From positions 1 to 64,000 of the forward strand of contig JAKFVQ010000005.1 in assembly GCA_021732085.1 (NCBI GenBank): a stretch of 64,000 bases of DNA. Reading direction: 5' to 3'. The position numbers were made by a program, and so were the translations under genes. How positions within the stretch are numbered: position 1 is the first letter of the stretch; each line of letters opens with the position of its first letter. This DNA comes from Candidatus Obscuribacterales bacterium. GTDB taxonomy: Bacteria > Cyanobacteriota > Vampirovibrionia > Obscuribacterales > Obscuribacteraceae. The notes beneath the pieces were generated by a model that saw nothing but the letters and a program-made list of their open reading frames with translations, was not told the DNA's origin and ran no database searches. This document shows positions 34,062 through 43,305 of the stretch, in pieces.

Positions 34062-36179
34062 ATGCGCCTTTTTGAGAATGCAGCCAAGCATCCGATAATT
34101 ACGATTTCAATCCTTGTCGGATTGAACCTTGCTGCGATGGGCATTCTTGTTTTCGTTCTGCCCGTTGGGCGTATGCTGAATGGTGAGCCTGTGGTTGAGG
34201 ATAGTTCGGGAGATTTTTTGCCTGAGCGATACGATCATTCGGTCAATGCAGAATCAACGCAATCTGAGCTCAATCAGAAATTGGAAGAGAACAAGTCAAA
34301 ACAGCTCGACAAGGAGTTTGTTCATCTGTACGACAAGCTGGGCGACGCCTATTTAGCTGAATCGAATTACCAAAAGGCAATAAAGACCTACAGTAGCTCG
34401 GTTGAACTTCGCTCCAAGTTGGGACTTCCGGATGACGACGAGAAGGCGCGCACTTTGATTGGACTTGCTGCAGCTCATGAGTTTCTCTATCAATATGCTC
34501 AGGCCGAGGATGCAGCACGCAAAGCGCTTCTAATCAGGGAAAAAATCTTTGGGCGCAAAAGCCCTTACACGTTCGTTGCTTTGGTGCGTCTTGCTGAAGT
34601 CTATCACTGGGCGGGAAAGACAAAGGAGTGCGAAGAAACTTACGAAAACGCAATTGACGTTGCAGAAGAACTGCGGGAATGGAGTCAGGTTCTTATGGCC
34701 CAGCATCGCTTGGCAGAGCATCTGGAAGAAGTCGATGAGCTAGAGAAGGCGGCTGTGCTGGCGAGGGAATCGTTAGACTTAGCAGAGCGAGAGTATGGCT
34801 ATGACGAAAATGCGCTTATCAAGGCTTATACGTTTTTGGCGGAAATTAAATATAGGCAGGAGCATAACAAAGAGGCTGAGGAAAATTTCCTGAAAGCCAT
34901 ATCGAAAGTAAACAAAGTTGAGCCCGATAACGCAATCGATGCGATTGATGCCTACACCATTTTTCTCTGGGAAACTGATAGAGAAGAAGAGGCGAAAAAG
35001 AAACTGAAAGAATATTGCAATGCCATTGAAGAACAGTATAAAAATGATGGCACAGTTCTTTGCTCAGCAATGGAGAACCTTCACACTCGGCTTTACGGCT
35101 ATACTCAAACTCAGTTGGGAATATTTACGGCCGAAAAAAATTTGGAACTTTCGAAGAAATATTTTGGCAATCGCTCTGAACAGGCAATAAGGGCATACGG
35201 TGCCTTGGCTTCGGCCTGTGCGAGGTTGGATCCGAAAAAGTCTAAGGAGACGATCGAGATAGCTATTGAATTTGCGCACGAGAAGCTGCCGGAAAGAGCT
35301 TGGGCACGGCAGGATCTTCATGAGCGTTATGCAGACGGTCTGTCACAGCAAAAGAATTATGATGCAGCCCAAAGAGAGTATCAGCTGTCCTACAAGGAGG
35401 TCGAGCCTAACGACCATGCCACCGCATCGAGGTTGCTTGCCGCTCGTGCAGCGATTCTGGAAACTCAGGAGAAGCACACGGAGGCCCGTGATGAGTACAA
35501 AACTGCAATCGCTGAATCCGAGAAAGATCCCGGAAACGATAATGCGAATCTTTTTTTCAATCTAGCGTTGATTGAGATGGATGCTTTCAGAAATTACACG
35601 GAAGCTGCTGATCTTTTGCTCAAGTCTATTCGGAAAAGTGAGCAAAATTTTGGGCAAGGATACTCTCTGGAGGCCGTCCGGCCCCTCATTGAATGTTATG
35701 AGAAATTGGGCGATAAAAAAGGCATCGACGAAGCTAAGAAGAAATTGATCAACACCTATCTCAAGGCTTTGGCGATGGATGAGCGAAAATATGGTGAGAA
35801 AAACGTTCGCGTTGTTAATGACCTCGAATACTGTGGTGATGCCTATTTTACTGCTGGTGACTTTCGGCTTGCCGAGCAGTACTATGCACGCTCAAAGGAG
35901 TTAAACCGAAAGGTTTCCCTGCTTTCAAAAGATGTCGAACAACATGAAAACAATTGCAAGTTGTTGATTGCGATGTGTCAGGCTAATCTGGGTAAGGAAG
36001 CCGAAGCAGCGGATAACTTTAAAGAAGCGTTCGAATTTTTCGATAAGCACAAGGATGAAAGTCTTGATGCCGAAGAAGACGTGGCACTGAAGACCTACGC
36101 CACGGTCCTGAAAAAGTTGAAGCGTAATTCGGAGGCGTCCATGATTGAAAAGAAGATCGCCGCTTCGAATTCGGACTAG
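34062..36179 (+). CDS. Membrane-anchored TPR protein
   Basis: A 705-residue protein with an N-terminal membrane anchor (ITISILVGLNLAAMGILVFV) and then about a dozen TPR units across the rest (HLYDKLGDAYLAESNYQKAI, LIGLAAAHEFLYQYAQAEDA, LEYCGDAYFTAGDFRLAEQY). The repeats should face the periplasm. It is 12 bp behind cydB, so probably in the same transcript; whether it helps assemble the oxidase is unknown. The start ATG 34062 has no strong ribosome site, which fits coupling to cydB. Confidence 0.85.
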   Translation: MRLFENAAKHPIITISILVGLNLAAMGILVFVLPVGRMLNGEPVVEDSSGDFLPERYDHSVNAESTQSELNQKLEENKSKQLDKEFVHLYDKLGDAYLAESNYQKAIKTYSSSVELRSKLGLPDDDEKARTLIGLAAAHEFLYQYAQAEDAARKALLIREKIFGRKSPYTFVALVRLAEVYHWAGKTKECEETYENAIDVAEELREWSQVLMAQHRLAEHLEEVDELEKAAVLARESLDLAEREYGYDENALIKAYTFLAEIKYRQEHNKEAEENFLKAISKVNKVEPDNAIDAIDAYTIFLWETDREEEAKKKLKEYCNAIEEQYKNDGTVLCSAMENLHTRLYGYTQTQLGIFTAEKNLELSKKYFGNRSEQAIRAYGALASACARLDPKKSKETIEIAIEFAHEKLPERAWARQDLHERYADGLSQQKNYDAAQREYQLSYKEVEPNDHATASRLLAARAAILETQEKHTEARDEYKTAIAESEKDPGNDNANLFFNLALIEMDAFRNYTEAADLLLKSIRKSEQNFGQGYSLEAVRPLIECYEKLGDKKGIDEAKKKLINTYLKALAMDERKYGEKNVRVVNDLEYCGDAYFTAGDFRLAEQYYARSKELNRKVSLLSKDVEQHENNCKLLIAMCQANLGKEAEAADNFKEAFEFFDKHKDESLDAEEDVALKTYATVLKKLKRNSEASMIEKKIAASNSD

Positions 36180-36562
36180 CGATTGGCGACTGCGACCCGA
36201 TTTGTCCAGCCAACTCCTTAGTAGTGCTTATTGCTGAGCCGCAATGAAAATTGGGTTCAAATATTGCTAGCAAGCGGTTGTCCTCTCCATTGTTGCTTAC
36301 TAGCAATAAATCACAGGTGCCAAATATTGCTTGCTGGCAAATTGATGGAGTTCGATTCAGGAATTGCAACTTGAGACAAACAGCCCCGGAAAGATAAACC
36401 CGCTCTCAAGTTTATGCCACCGATCTACTGCATTTGGCCGCCCGCCACAGCGCCGGATGCCCCAACCATGAAATAACCGTTTATTTCCTTAAGATCGGAT
36501 GTCATATGGTGTATAAACGCAAGAGATATATTCTCTTGGGCTTTTGGGGAGCGGAGCTAGAT
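36180..36562. other. Intergenic region upstream of citrate synthase
   Basis: No gene is supported in these 383 bases. The 11-mer CAAATATTGCT occurs twice (near 36259 and 36321), each followed by related bases. The reading frame of citrate synthase stays open here, but the upstream part shows no conserved sequence. Confidence 0.35.
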
Positions 36563-37678
36563 ATGGTTAAGGCCGGTCTTGAAGACATAGTTGCTACAGA
36601 CTCGACAATTTGTTTCCTGGATGGGAAGGAAGGCCGCCTGCTTTACCAGGGCTACGACATCCACGATCTTGCCGAACATTCAACATTTGAAGAAGTGGTT
36701 TACCTCTTGTGGTTCGGACGTCTTCCGAACAAGGGTGAGCTTGAAACAATCAATCGCGAATTGCGCGTAAATCGACGTCTTCCTGAAGACGTAGTGAAAA
36801 TGATGAAGCAAATGCCGAAGAAGGCATTGCCGATGGAAGTCCTGAGAACGGTCGTCTCGATGCTCTCGATGTACGATCCCGACGGCGACGATCATGGACG
36901 CGAAGCTGCTATTCGCAAAGCCACGAGACTGACGGCTCAAATGCCCACAATCGTTGCTTATTGGGACAACATTCGCAACAACAAAGAAGTTTTGGCACCG
37001 CTGGAAGATTGCAGTCTTGCTGCTAATTTCCTCTATATGCTGAACCACCAGAAGCCAGATGATGTGAGCACTCGCTCTTTGGACATCGCTCTTATCCTGC
37101 ACGCTGACCACGAGTTGAATGCTTCCACATTTGCTGCTCGCGTCGCTGCTGGTACCGAGACCGATTTGCACTCAGCAGTTACTGCCGCAATCGGTACTCT
37201 CAAAGGACCGTTGCATGGTGGTGCAAACCAAGAAGTTATCAAAATGCTCTTGAAAATTGCCGATCCCAAAGATTCCGAAACCTTCATCAAGAAGCAGCTA
37301 GACGAGCACAAGAAAATCATGGGCTTCGGTCATCGCGTGTACCGCACCGACGATCCGCGTGCTTCCCACTTGCGCAAAATGTCCGAAGAACTCGGCAAGC
37401 GTATGGGCGACACAAAGTGGTTCGAAATGTCCCGCACGATTGAAGAGACGGTCTTCCGTGAAAAGCACCTCTACGCAAACGTAGACTTCTATTCCGCTTC
37501 CGTCTACTACATGCTCGGCATCCCCGTTGATTTGTTCACGCCGATCTTTGCGATGAGCCGCATGTCCGGTTGGGCTGCTCACATTCTCGAACAGTTGGCT
37601 AACAATCGATTGATTCGTCCACGTGCCGAATACGTCGGACCGACAAACGCTAAGTACGAAGCCGTAGAAAAGCGCTAA
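36563..37678 (+). CDS. gltA: Citrate synthase
   Basis: A 371-residue type I-like citrate synthase of the short Gram-positive/archaeal size, condensing acetyl-CoA and oxaloacetate. The N-terminus MVKAGLEDIVATDSTICFLD, GRLLYQGYDIHDLAEHSTFE, the catalytic His in GPLHGGANQEVIKML, the CoA/oxaloacetate loop MGFGHRVYRTDDPRA and FYSASVYYMLGIP are all present. GGAG 7 nt before the ATG at 36563 sets the start. 2-methylcitrate synthase is the main alternative, but no prp genes are nearby. A terminator follows. Confidence 0.92.
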   Translation: MVKAGLEDIVATDSTICFLDGKEGRLLYQGYDIHDLAEHSTFEEVVYLLWFGRLPNKGELETINRELRVNRRLPEDVVKMMKQMPKKALPMEVLRTVVSMLSMYDPDGDDHGREAAIRKATRLTAQMPTIVAYWDNIRNNKEVLAPLEDCSLAANFLYMLNHQKPDDVSTRSLDIALILHADHELNASTFAARVAAGTETDLHSAVTAAIGTLKGPLHGGANQEVIKMLLKIADPKDSETFIKKQLDEHKKIMGFGHRVYRTDDPRASHLRKMSEELGKRMGDTKWFEMSRTIEETVFREKHLYANVDFYSASVYYMLGIPVDLFTPIFAMSRMSGWAAHILEQLANNRLIRPRAEYVGPTNAKYEAVEKR

Positions 37679-37699
37679 GTCGAGAATATTCAAATTGCC

Positions 37700-37738
37700 A
37701 GGGCCGGAATCGAATGATCGATCCGGCTCTCTTCTTTT
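37700..37738 (+). terminator. Citrate synthase terminator
   Basis: AGGGCCGGAATCGA and TCGATCCGGCTCT form an interrupted stem (GCCGG/CCGGC plus TCGA core) followed by CTTCTTTT, starting 21 nt after the citrate synthase stop. Confidence 0.65.
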
Positions 37739-37942
37739 GGTCAGTTTGCGACCAGAATTCAGAGTAAGCTGTTCCACATATGCTAGAAGTGTCATTCCTG
37801 TTATACTTAGTGCGCACGTCGCATTGAGACTTCTTTATTGTGCTTTCTCTTATTCTCAATGCGATTGAAGGCTTGTGTTGCTGAAATCATCTGCGTTCAG
37901 CCAAACATAGGCTTGCGCTGATATCGCGAAACTCTAATTCAA

Positions 37943-39829
37943 ATGAGACTGGGAATAGCAAGAAAAGGACTGATCGTCGTGGCAGTGCCACTGATGTTCC
38001 AGTTGTTGTTCTTGCTGATTCTGTCGTTCTTTCTTTGGGATAACTTTGAAAAAATGCGGCTGGAAACGCACGCTCGCAATGTGTTGTTTTCGCTCAATGA
38101 GATTTATGGTTCTGTTCGAGATGCCGCGACTTCACTTGCGTCTTACAAGTCGAATCATGATGATGGCGCTTTGATCATTTACGATAAAAAGGTCCTGCAG
38201 GTAAAAAAACAGCTCAAACATCTAAAGCACGTGGTTGGCCAGAAGTATTCCGAAATAAGTAAAGCCGATCGAGAGAAGGACATGCACCTGGTGGACCGAA
38301 TTGAGATCGCCGTCACGAAGGTCGAAGGCTTGCTCGAAGAATGCAAACAAAACCTGATGAGCGGCAATCAATTCGTGGCGATGGGTTCTATGCCCGTGCT
38401 CTTCAAAGTCGCAGATAAGATAAGCGTTTGGAGCGATGAACTCCGCCAGCGTTATGAACAGAAGGATGAACAAGCTCCGAAGAAACAGATGCAGCGTAAC
38501 TTCAACATCACTTTGCTGGTGCTCGGTGGCACCCTCGTGAATATCATTATTAGCCTTACTTTCGCTCGATTTTTTGGAAGGGCTATCTCTAATCGCCTAA
38601 TTGTACTTGCGGATAACAGCAGCCGGCTCGCAAAAGGACTGGAACTCAATCCGCCCGTTTCCGGTAATGACGAAATCAATGAACTCGATCAATCCTTTCG
38701 TAAAATGTCGGAGGAATTGAAAGCCGCACAAGAGGAGCAAAAAGCTCTGACCGCGTCAGCCCTGGCGAGCGAAGAAAGAACGCGCTGCGTGATCGAGAAT
38801 ATGCCAATTGGCATTGTTATCATTGATGCGGAGAATCGAATTGAATCACTTAATCCGCAGGCAGAGCAAATGTTCGGCAGCGATACACAGAAGCTTTTGG
38901 GGCATCCGCTTTCTGAAATTATGCCCAAACATCCAGCTCAAGAGGTTAGCAAAAAAACTGACGAGTTTCGGAAAGGAGTGCCTGCTGCCGCACCGGGTGC
39001 GGTGGCATTGGAGTCGGACGCTATGGCTCGCCGGGTGAATGGTGAATTGTTTCCGGCTGAACTTCACGTCAGCAAGTTCAGTACGCAAGATGGAAAACAT
39101 TTTTTGGTAACCATTCAGGATGTAACGGAACGCCATGAGATGGAGAAGCTTAAGCGTGAGTTTGTGTCTATGGTGAGCCATGACCTGCGCACGCCGCTTA
39201 CCGCAGTTCAGGGCACGCTGGATTTGCTGGAAGAAGATACCTACGGTGCGCTGACCGAGCAAGGACACAAGAGAGTTAAAGTGGCGAATGAAAGTATCGA
39301 CCGCTTGATCAATTTGATCAACGACTTACTCGATGTCGAGAAAATGGAAGCAGGGAAAATGCGCTTGGAAGCCAAGCCAACATCGCTGCTCAAAATTCTA
39401 ACCAATTCAGTTGAGTCCGTCCGCACCTTTGCTGAGCGCCATGAGGTCGAGTTGGAACTGATACTTGACGAGGATCTCGTCGTTTCAGCGGATCGCGATC
39501 GCATGATTCAAGTCGCTGTGAATTTGCTATCGAATGCTGTGAAATTTTCGCCCGCTGGAGCGAAAGTTAGTTTGCTTGCCGAAAAGGAAGGGCAGTTCGC
39601 GCTCGTAAGAGTGATTGACCGTGGGCGAGGCATTCCACAAGAACACGTTGATTCTTTGTTTCAACGCTTTAAACAGGTAAAAGCCGCCGACGGCGCGCGT
39701 AAAAAGGGAACTGGCTTAGGACTTGCGATTTGCAAAGCTATTGTCGAAAGCCACAATGGCAGTATTTCAGTTAGCAGCGAAGAAGGAAAAGGCAGCGAGT
39801 TTCGATTTACCGTGCCATTGGTCACTTAA
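37943..39829 (+). CDS. Membrane PAS histidine kinase
   Basis: A 628-residue sensor kinase with TM1 at about 10-32, a helical sensor region to about 185, TM2 at about 190-210 and HAMP. A PAS domain (CVIENMPIGIVIIDAENRIE) is followed by HisKA with H-box SMVSHDLRTPLTAVQG, then an intact HATPase: N-box VAVNLLSNAVKFSP, G1 VIDRGRGIPQE, G2 KGTGLGLAICK. It should be fully active. No response regulator is adjacent (orphan); those at 14224 and 54816 are candidates. The N-terminal KGLIVVAVPLMFQ is very like KGILIVAVPLIFQ of the kinase at 12610, indicating paralogy. Confidence 0.93.
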   Translation: MRLGIARKGLIVVAVPLMFQLLFLLILSFFLWDNFEKMRLETHARNVLFSLNEIYGSVRDAATSLASYKSNHDDGALIIYDKKVLQVKKQLKHLKHVVGQKYSEISKADREKDMHLVDRIEIAVTKVEGLLEECKQNLMSGNQFVAMGSMPVLFKVADKISVWSDELRQRYEQKDEQAPKKQMQRNFNITLLVLGGTLVNIIISLTFARFFGRAISNRLIVLADNSSRLAKGLELNPPVSGNDEINELDQSFRKMSEELKAAQEEQKALTASALASEERTRCVIENMPIGIVIIDAENRIESLNPQAEQMFGSDTQKLLGHPLSEIMPKHPAQEVSKKTDEFRKGVPAAAPGAVALESDAMARRVNGELFPAELHVSKFSTQDGKHFLVTIQDVTERHEMEKLKREFVSMVSHDLRTPLTAVQGTLDLLEEDTYGALTEQGHKRVKVANESIDRLINLINDLLDVEKMEAGKMRLEAKPTSLLKILTNSVESVRTFAERHEVELELILDEDLVVSADRDRMIQVAVNLLSNAVKFSPAGAKVSLLAEKEGQFALVRVIDRGRGIPQEHVDSLFQRFKQVKAADGARKKGTGLGLAICKAIVESHNGSISVSSEEGKGSEFRFTVPLVT

Positions 39830-39902
39830 TCGAGAAGCGACGATGCGCTGGGGCGCACCGCCGCTGTCTTTGATTCGCGAGTCGCCGCGAAGTTCTTGCT
39901 AC

Positions 39903-40271
39903 TTATTTCTTTGGGTAATTTAACTCGATCGGCGGCAGCTTGATAGTGCCTAGTCCGCCGGGCTTCGCAATTGGAATTCCCTTAATTGGTCGTGGAATTG
40001 GACCAAAGCAATCTGAAGTTGGATTTCCATCTTCATCATATGTGGTGACGATACCGTGCTTGATGTCACCGCCCAACGCGCCGCCGATGGACTTGCTATC
40101 GAGTGCGGACTTAGTTGCCGCGGGCGCTTCTGACGTGCCCGGCTCTGGGCGGTTAATCAGAATTCGCGTATCGTCCCAGGATTCTTCTCTGAACGCAGAC
40201 GCGGCGCTCATTGATGCTGTGTCCGATCGTGCTGCATCATCCTTGTTATTATCTGTAATTTTGTCCGACAT
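39903..40271 (-). CDS. Small hydrophilic protein of unknown function
   Basis: A 122-residue protein with a disordered, charged N-terminus (MSDKITDNNKDDAARSDTAS) and a Gly/Pro/Ile-rich C-terminal half (FGPIPRPIKGIPIAKPGGLG). No membrane segment or signal peptide is seen. GGGAG 8 nt upstream sets the start at 40271. It is tail-to-tail with the PAS kinase gene. No family is recognised. Confidence 0.6.
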   Translation of the reverse strand: MSDKITDNNKDDAARSDTASMSAASAFREESWDDTRILINRPEPGTSEAPAATKSALDSKSIGGALGGDIKHGIVTTYDEDGNPTSDCFGPIPRPIKGIPIAKPGGLGTIKLPPIELNYPKK

Positions 40272-40553
40272 TGTTTTTCTCCCAAAAATGCTCAACTTCC
40301 TGATGCTAATAATGAATCGGTGAAGCAAGATAAGCGCTACCTAAAATCACAACGTTCATCCAGGAAATTGCTTAACCTGACTGGCGGATGCTCATGCGTG
40401 TAGTTGCACAAAAGTACAGGCTCGATTAGCGAATTCGGCTCTCTCAAAATTCTGGTTTCGGTTGGGAGGACTCTGGGAGACTCCGGAAGTACTATGAACA
40501 CATCGACTGTTAACACCAATATTACTGTGAAGTGTTGAACAAGTGAGATCTGC

Positions 40554-40643
40554 GATTCCTGCGCAGTCCTGTGGGTGAAGTGGCCTGAACGGAAGGGTCA
40601 CTGCGAATCACAAAGCGCGGCTTCTGGCGGGGCCGCGCTTTTG
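40554..40643 (+). ncRNA. Candidate small RNA with its own terminator
   Basis: GATT (40554-40557) and CGCAGT (40562-40567) pair with ACTGCG (40600-40605) and AATC (40606-40609), closing a domain with an inner GCCT/AGGG hairpin. Three bases later a strong terminator follows: AAAGCGCGGC (40612-40621) with GCCGCGCTTT (40632-40641) and TTTT. No coding gene on this strand lies upstream between 39829 and here. The 5' end and promoter are not identified, and the rest of 40272-40760 holds no gene. Confidence 0.4.
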
Positions 40644-40760
40644 CGGATCATGGCTCCGGGCGGGGGCTAGTTTTGATGATGGTAGTAGAACAGAACATGC
40701 GAGCCCGCGCCCTGAACACCGTTTCAAGGGTGGCTAAGTGCGATCCTTGATGGTTTGCGG

Positions 40761-41657
40761 TCAAGCGCTAACGTTTTTGCTGAGAAAGGCGTTGATCAAC
40801 GTGCCTATTTCATGGCCGAACTCTTCGAGCGCGAAGTGTCCGGTTTCGAACAGGTGAAATTCGAGATTCCTCAAATCGCGCTTATATGGCTCCGCTCCCG
40901 CAGCTGGAAAGATTTGATCGTTCTTGCCCCAGACAATGAGCATTGGCGGTTGATGCGTCCGGAAATATTCTTGCCACTGCAAATAGTGCCCAGGGTTTGA
41001 TCCGTAGCTGTAAAGCATTTCAAGTTGTATTTCTTTATTGCCTGGACGATCTAGACCAGCTTGATCGTGGACCCAACCATCGGGGCTTATGGCTTCTAGG
41101 TTTTTCGCACCGGTTCGGTATTGCCACTTAGTGGCTTCAAGTTCAACCAGCGGTAGAAGCGGCGATGCCTTGGCTGCTGATTTGTCTTTCCAGAATTCTT
41201 TTATCGGCTTCCAAAAATCATTGTCCAAACCTTCGTCGTAGGCGTTGCCGTTTTGAACGACTAGAGCTTGAACACGCTCTGGGTGTTTTACAGCGATTCT
41301 GTAACCGATTGGCGCGCCGTAATCCATTACGTACAGAGAGTACTTGTCGAGCTTCAGTTCTTCAAAGAATTTGTCCATAATTCGAGCCAGGTTATCGAAA
41401 CTGTATTCGAAGTCTGTGACGGATGGCATCGAGCTTTGACCGAAACCGGGATAGTCAGGCGCGATTACGTGGAACTTCTCCGCGAGCATCGGTATCAAAT
41501 TGCGGAACATATGCGAGTCGGTCGGAAAGCCGTGCATCAAAACTATCGTGGGGGAAGCTTTGTCGCCGGCCTCGCGATAGAATATGTCGAGACCTTCGAC
41601 TATGGCGGTTCTGTAGAGCACTTGAGTCTTTGAGGCAACTGATTGTACTTGCGACAT
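40761..41657 (-). CDS. Alpha/beta hydrolase with Asp nucleophile
   Basis: A 298-residue alpha/beta hydrolase of the epoxide hydrolase/haloalkane dehalogenase type. The oxyanion motif is MHGFPTDSH, the nucleophile Asp112 lies in [15 protein letters not shown], acid Asp247 in WGKNDQIFP and His274 in [10 protein letters not shown]. An Asp rather than Ser nucleophile indicates an alkyl-enzyme mechanism. The substrate (epoxide, haloalkane or other) is not predictable. There is no signal peptide from the ATG at 41657, which has GGAG 7 nt upstream; the longer frame is not supported. Confidence 0.88.
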   Translation of the reverse strand: MSQVQSVASKTQVLYRTAIVEGLDIFYREAGDKASPTIVLMHGFPTDSHMFRNLIPMLAEKFHVIAPDYPGFGQSSMPSVTDFEYSFDNLARIMDKFFEELKLDKYSLYVMDYGAPIGYRIAVKHPERVQALVVQNGNAYDEGLDNDFWKPIKEFWKDKSAAKASPLLPLVELEATKWQYRTGAKNLEAISPDGWVHDQAGLDRPGNKEIQLEMLYSYGSNPGHYLQWQEYFRTHQPPMLIVWGKNDQIFPAAGAEPYKRDLRNLEFHLFETGHFALEEFGHEIGTLINAFLSKNVSA

Positions 41658-41868
41658 GGAGTTCTCCAGATGAAAGAGAAGCAACCACCAACGGCGGGGC
41701 TGACGGTTATTGCTCATTGAATTAACTAGCAGCATTATAGGGCGCCAACCCCTGGATTCTCCGCTTTACATCGAGATTCGAGCCAATTACTGTTCCCAGC
41801 AGAAGAAAGTCTTATACTGTCTGAGCGTTTAAAAGATTGCAGAAGGTTTTTCCATTCGAGGTGCCGCA

Positions 41869-42522
41869 TTGAACGTATCAGCCTTAGTCCAAATTAGTGT
41901 AAGCAAGCCCAAAGTGGTGGACTGGGATGGACACCTGGTTTCAACTGGAATTTTCAAAACGCCGGTCGAGGGTGCGGTCAAAGTTCGCTCACTGAACCTG
42001 GATGGTGATGAACAAGCGGATCTGACCGTGCACGGTGGGAGAGACAAGGCAGTTTATGCCTATCCAGTCGAGCATTATGAATTTTGGAAAACCGAGCTAT
42101 CCGGTCGCGAATTGGAATTTGGTAGTTTTGGTGAGAACCTCACGGTATCTGGTATTGATGAAACTTCAATTTGCATCGGCGATAAACTGAAAATCGGCAC
42201 GGCGCATTTTGTTGTCACTCAACCACGGATGCCTTGTTTTAAGTTGGGGATCAGGCTTGGTGATCCCGGCATGGTTAGGCGCTTTTACAAGAGCGGGAAG
42301 TGGGGCGTTTATCTCGCGGTGCTTGAAGAAGGCGAGATTGAAGCTGGCGATCACATCGAAAGAGAAGGCGAGGATGGTGATCGGGTGCGACTGGCAGATG
42401 TCGTTGAGTGTTTTCTAAATCCAACTGTTGATCCTGATTTGCTGCAGAAGGTGTTAAATTCACATCTGGCTCAGCAAATGAAAAGTCAATTGGTTTATCA
42501 AACCGCGAAGCGACGAAGTTAA
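41869..42522 (+). CDS. MOSC-domain protein (YiiM-like)
   Basis: A 217-residue protein with a MOSC domain: DLTVHGGRDKAVYAYPVEHY, FGSFGENLTVSGI, and the cysteine that can ligate molybdenum in TQPRMPCFKLGIRLGD. The YiiM-type C-terminal 3-alpha segment is also present. YiiM reduces N-hydroxylated bases with a Mo cofactor. The start is TTG 41869, with GAGGTG 6-7 nt upstream. It is followed after 54 bp by the DJ-1/PfpI gene on the same strand, possibly one transcript. Confidence 0.88.
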   Translation: MNVSALVQISVSKPKVVDWDGHLVSTGIFKTPVEGAVKVRSLNLDGDEQADLTVHGGRDKAVYAYPVEHYEFWKTELSGRELEFGSFGENLTVSGIDETSICIGDKLKIGTAHFVVTQPRMPCFKLGIRLGDPGMVRRFYKSGKWGVYLAVLEEGEIEAGDHIEREGEDGDRVRLADVVECFLNPTVDPDLLQKVLNSHLAQQMKSQLVYQTAKRRS

Positions 42523-42576
42523 AGCATGTGCTAAATTACTCAGTCGTTATTGCCGCACAAGGGAATTTTGATACCA

Positions 42577-43251
42577 ATGTCGAAAAGAATACTATTCATC
42601 GTTTCGAATGCAAAAGTGATTGGGCCGAATCATAGAAAAACCGGCGTGTTCCTCGATGAAGTTGCTCACCCGTTTGTTGAGTTTGAGAACGAGGGTTATC
42701 AGATCGACTTTACGAGCATCACTGGAGAAGTGCCTGCTCTCGATAATATGGCAGCAAAGGATGAGGCCTCAAACTCGAGATTTTTGACTGATGGTGGTTG
42801 GGAAAAAATGCAGAATAACCGCAAGCTTTCCGATGTGCAGACGGAGAATTATGATGCGATTTTTGTCCCGGGCGGTTTAGCACCGATGGTCGATATGCCG
42901 GAAAATGCGCTGCTGAAAAAGGTAATCGCTGACACGTACGAGCGGAAAGCCATTGTTGGAGCGGTTTGTCACGGTCCGGTTTCATGGTTGAATGTAAAAC
43001 TTAGCGACGGAACATTTATGATCGCCGGCAAACATTTGACTTCATTCACCAGCGCTGAAGAAGAAAATTACGCCAGTGCAGATGTGCCGTTTGATTTGCA
43101 ATCAGCGCTCACGAGGCAAGGCGCGAAGTTTCACGAGGCGACAGCGTGGTCATCCAATGCAATCGCGGACGGCAATCTGGTATCAGGACAGAATCCCGCA
43201 TCGGCGCGGGCGGTTGCGAAGAAGATGATTGAACTTTTGTCAGTGAACTGA
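42577..43251 (+). CDS. DJ-1/PfpI (Hsp31-like) family protein
   Basis: A 224-residue member of the class I glutamine-amidotransferase-like fold. The nucleophile elbow is IVGAVCHGPVSWLN and the acidic partner segment is YDAIFVPGGLAPMVDMPEN. Family members act as glyoxalase III, deglycase-like or chaperone-type stress proteins. The ATG at 42577 starts directly at the first strand (MSKRILFIVSNA); an in-frame upstream ATG would add nine residues. It is probably cotranscribed with the MOSC gene. Confidence 0.87.
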   Translation: MSKRILFIVSNAKVIGPNHRKTGVFLDEVAHPFVEFENEGYQIDFTSITGEVPALDNMAAKDEASNSRFLTDGGWEKMQNNRKLSDVQTENYDAIFVPGGLAPMVDMPENALLKKVIADTYERKAIVGAVCHGPVSWLNVKLSDGTFMIAGKHLTSFTSAEEENYASADVPFDLQSALTRQGAKFHEATAWSSNAIADGNLVSGQNPASARAVAKKMIELLSVN

Positions 43252-43305
43252 TTATCTTGAAATAATCTGCTCGTATGGGTTGCTAGCGTCGTGCACCGTG
43301 AATAT

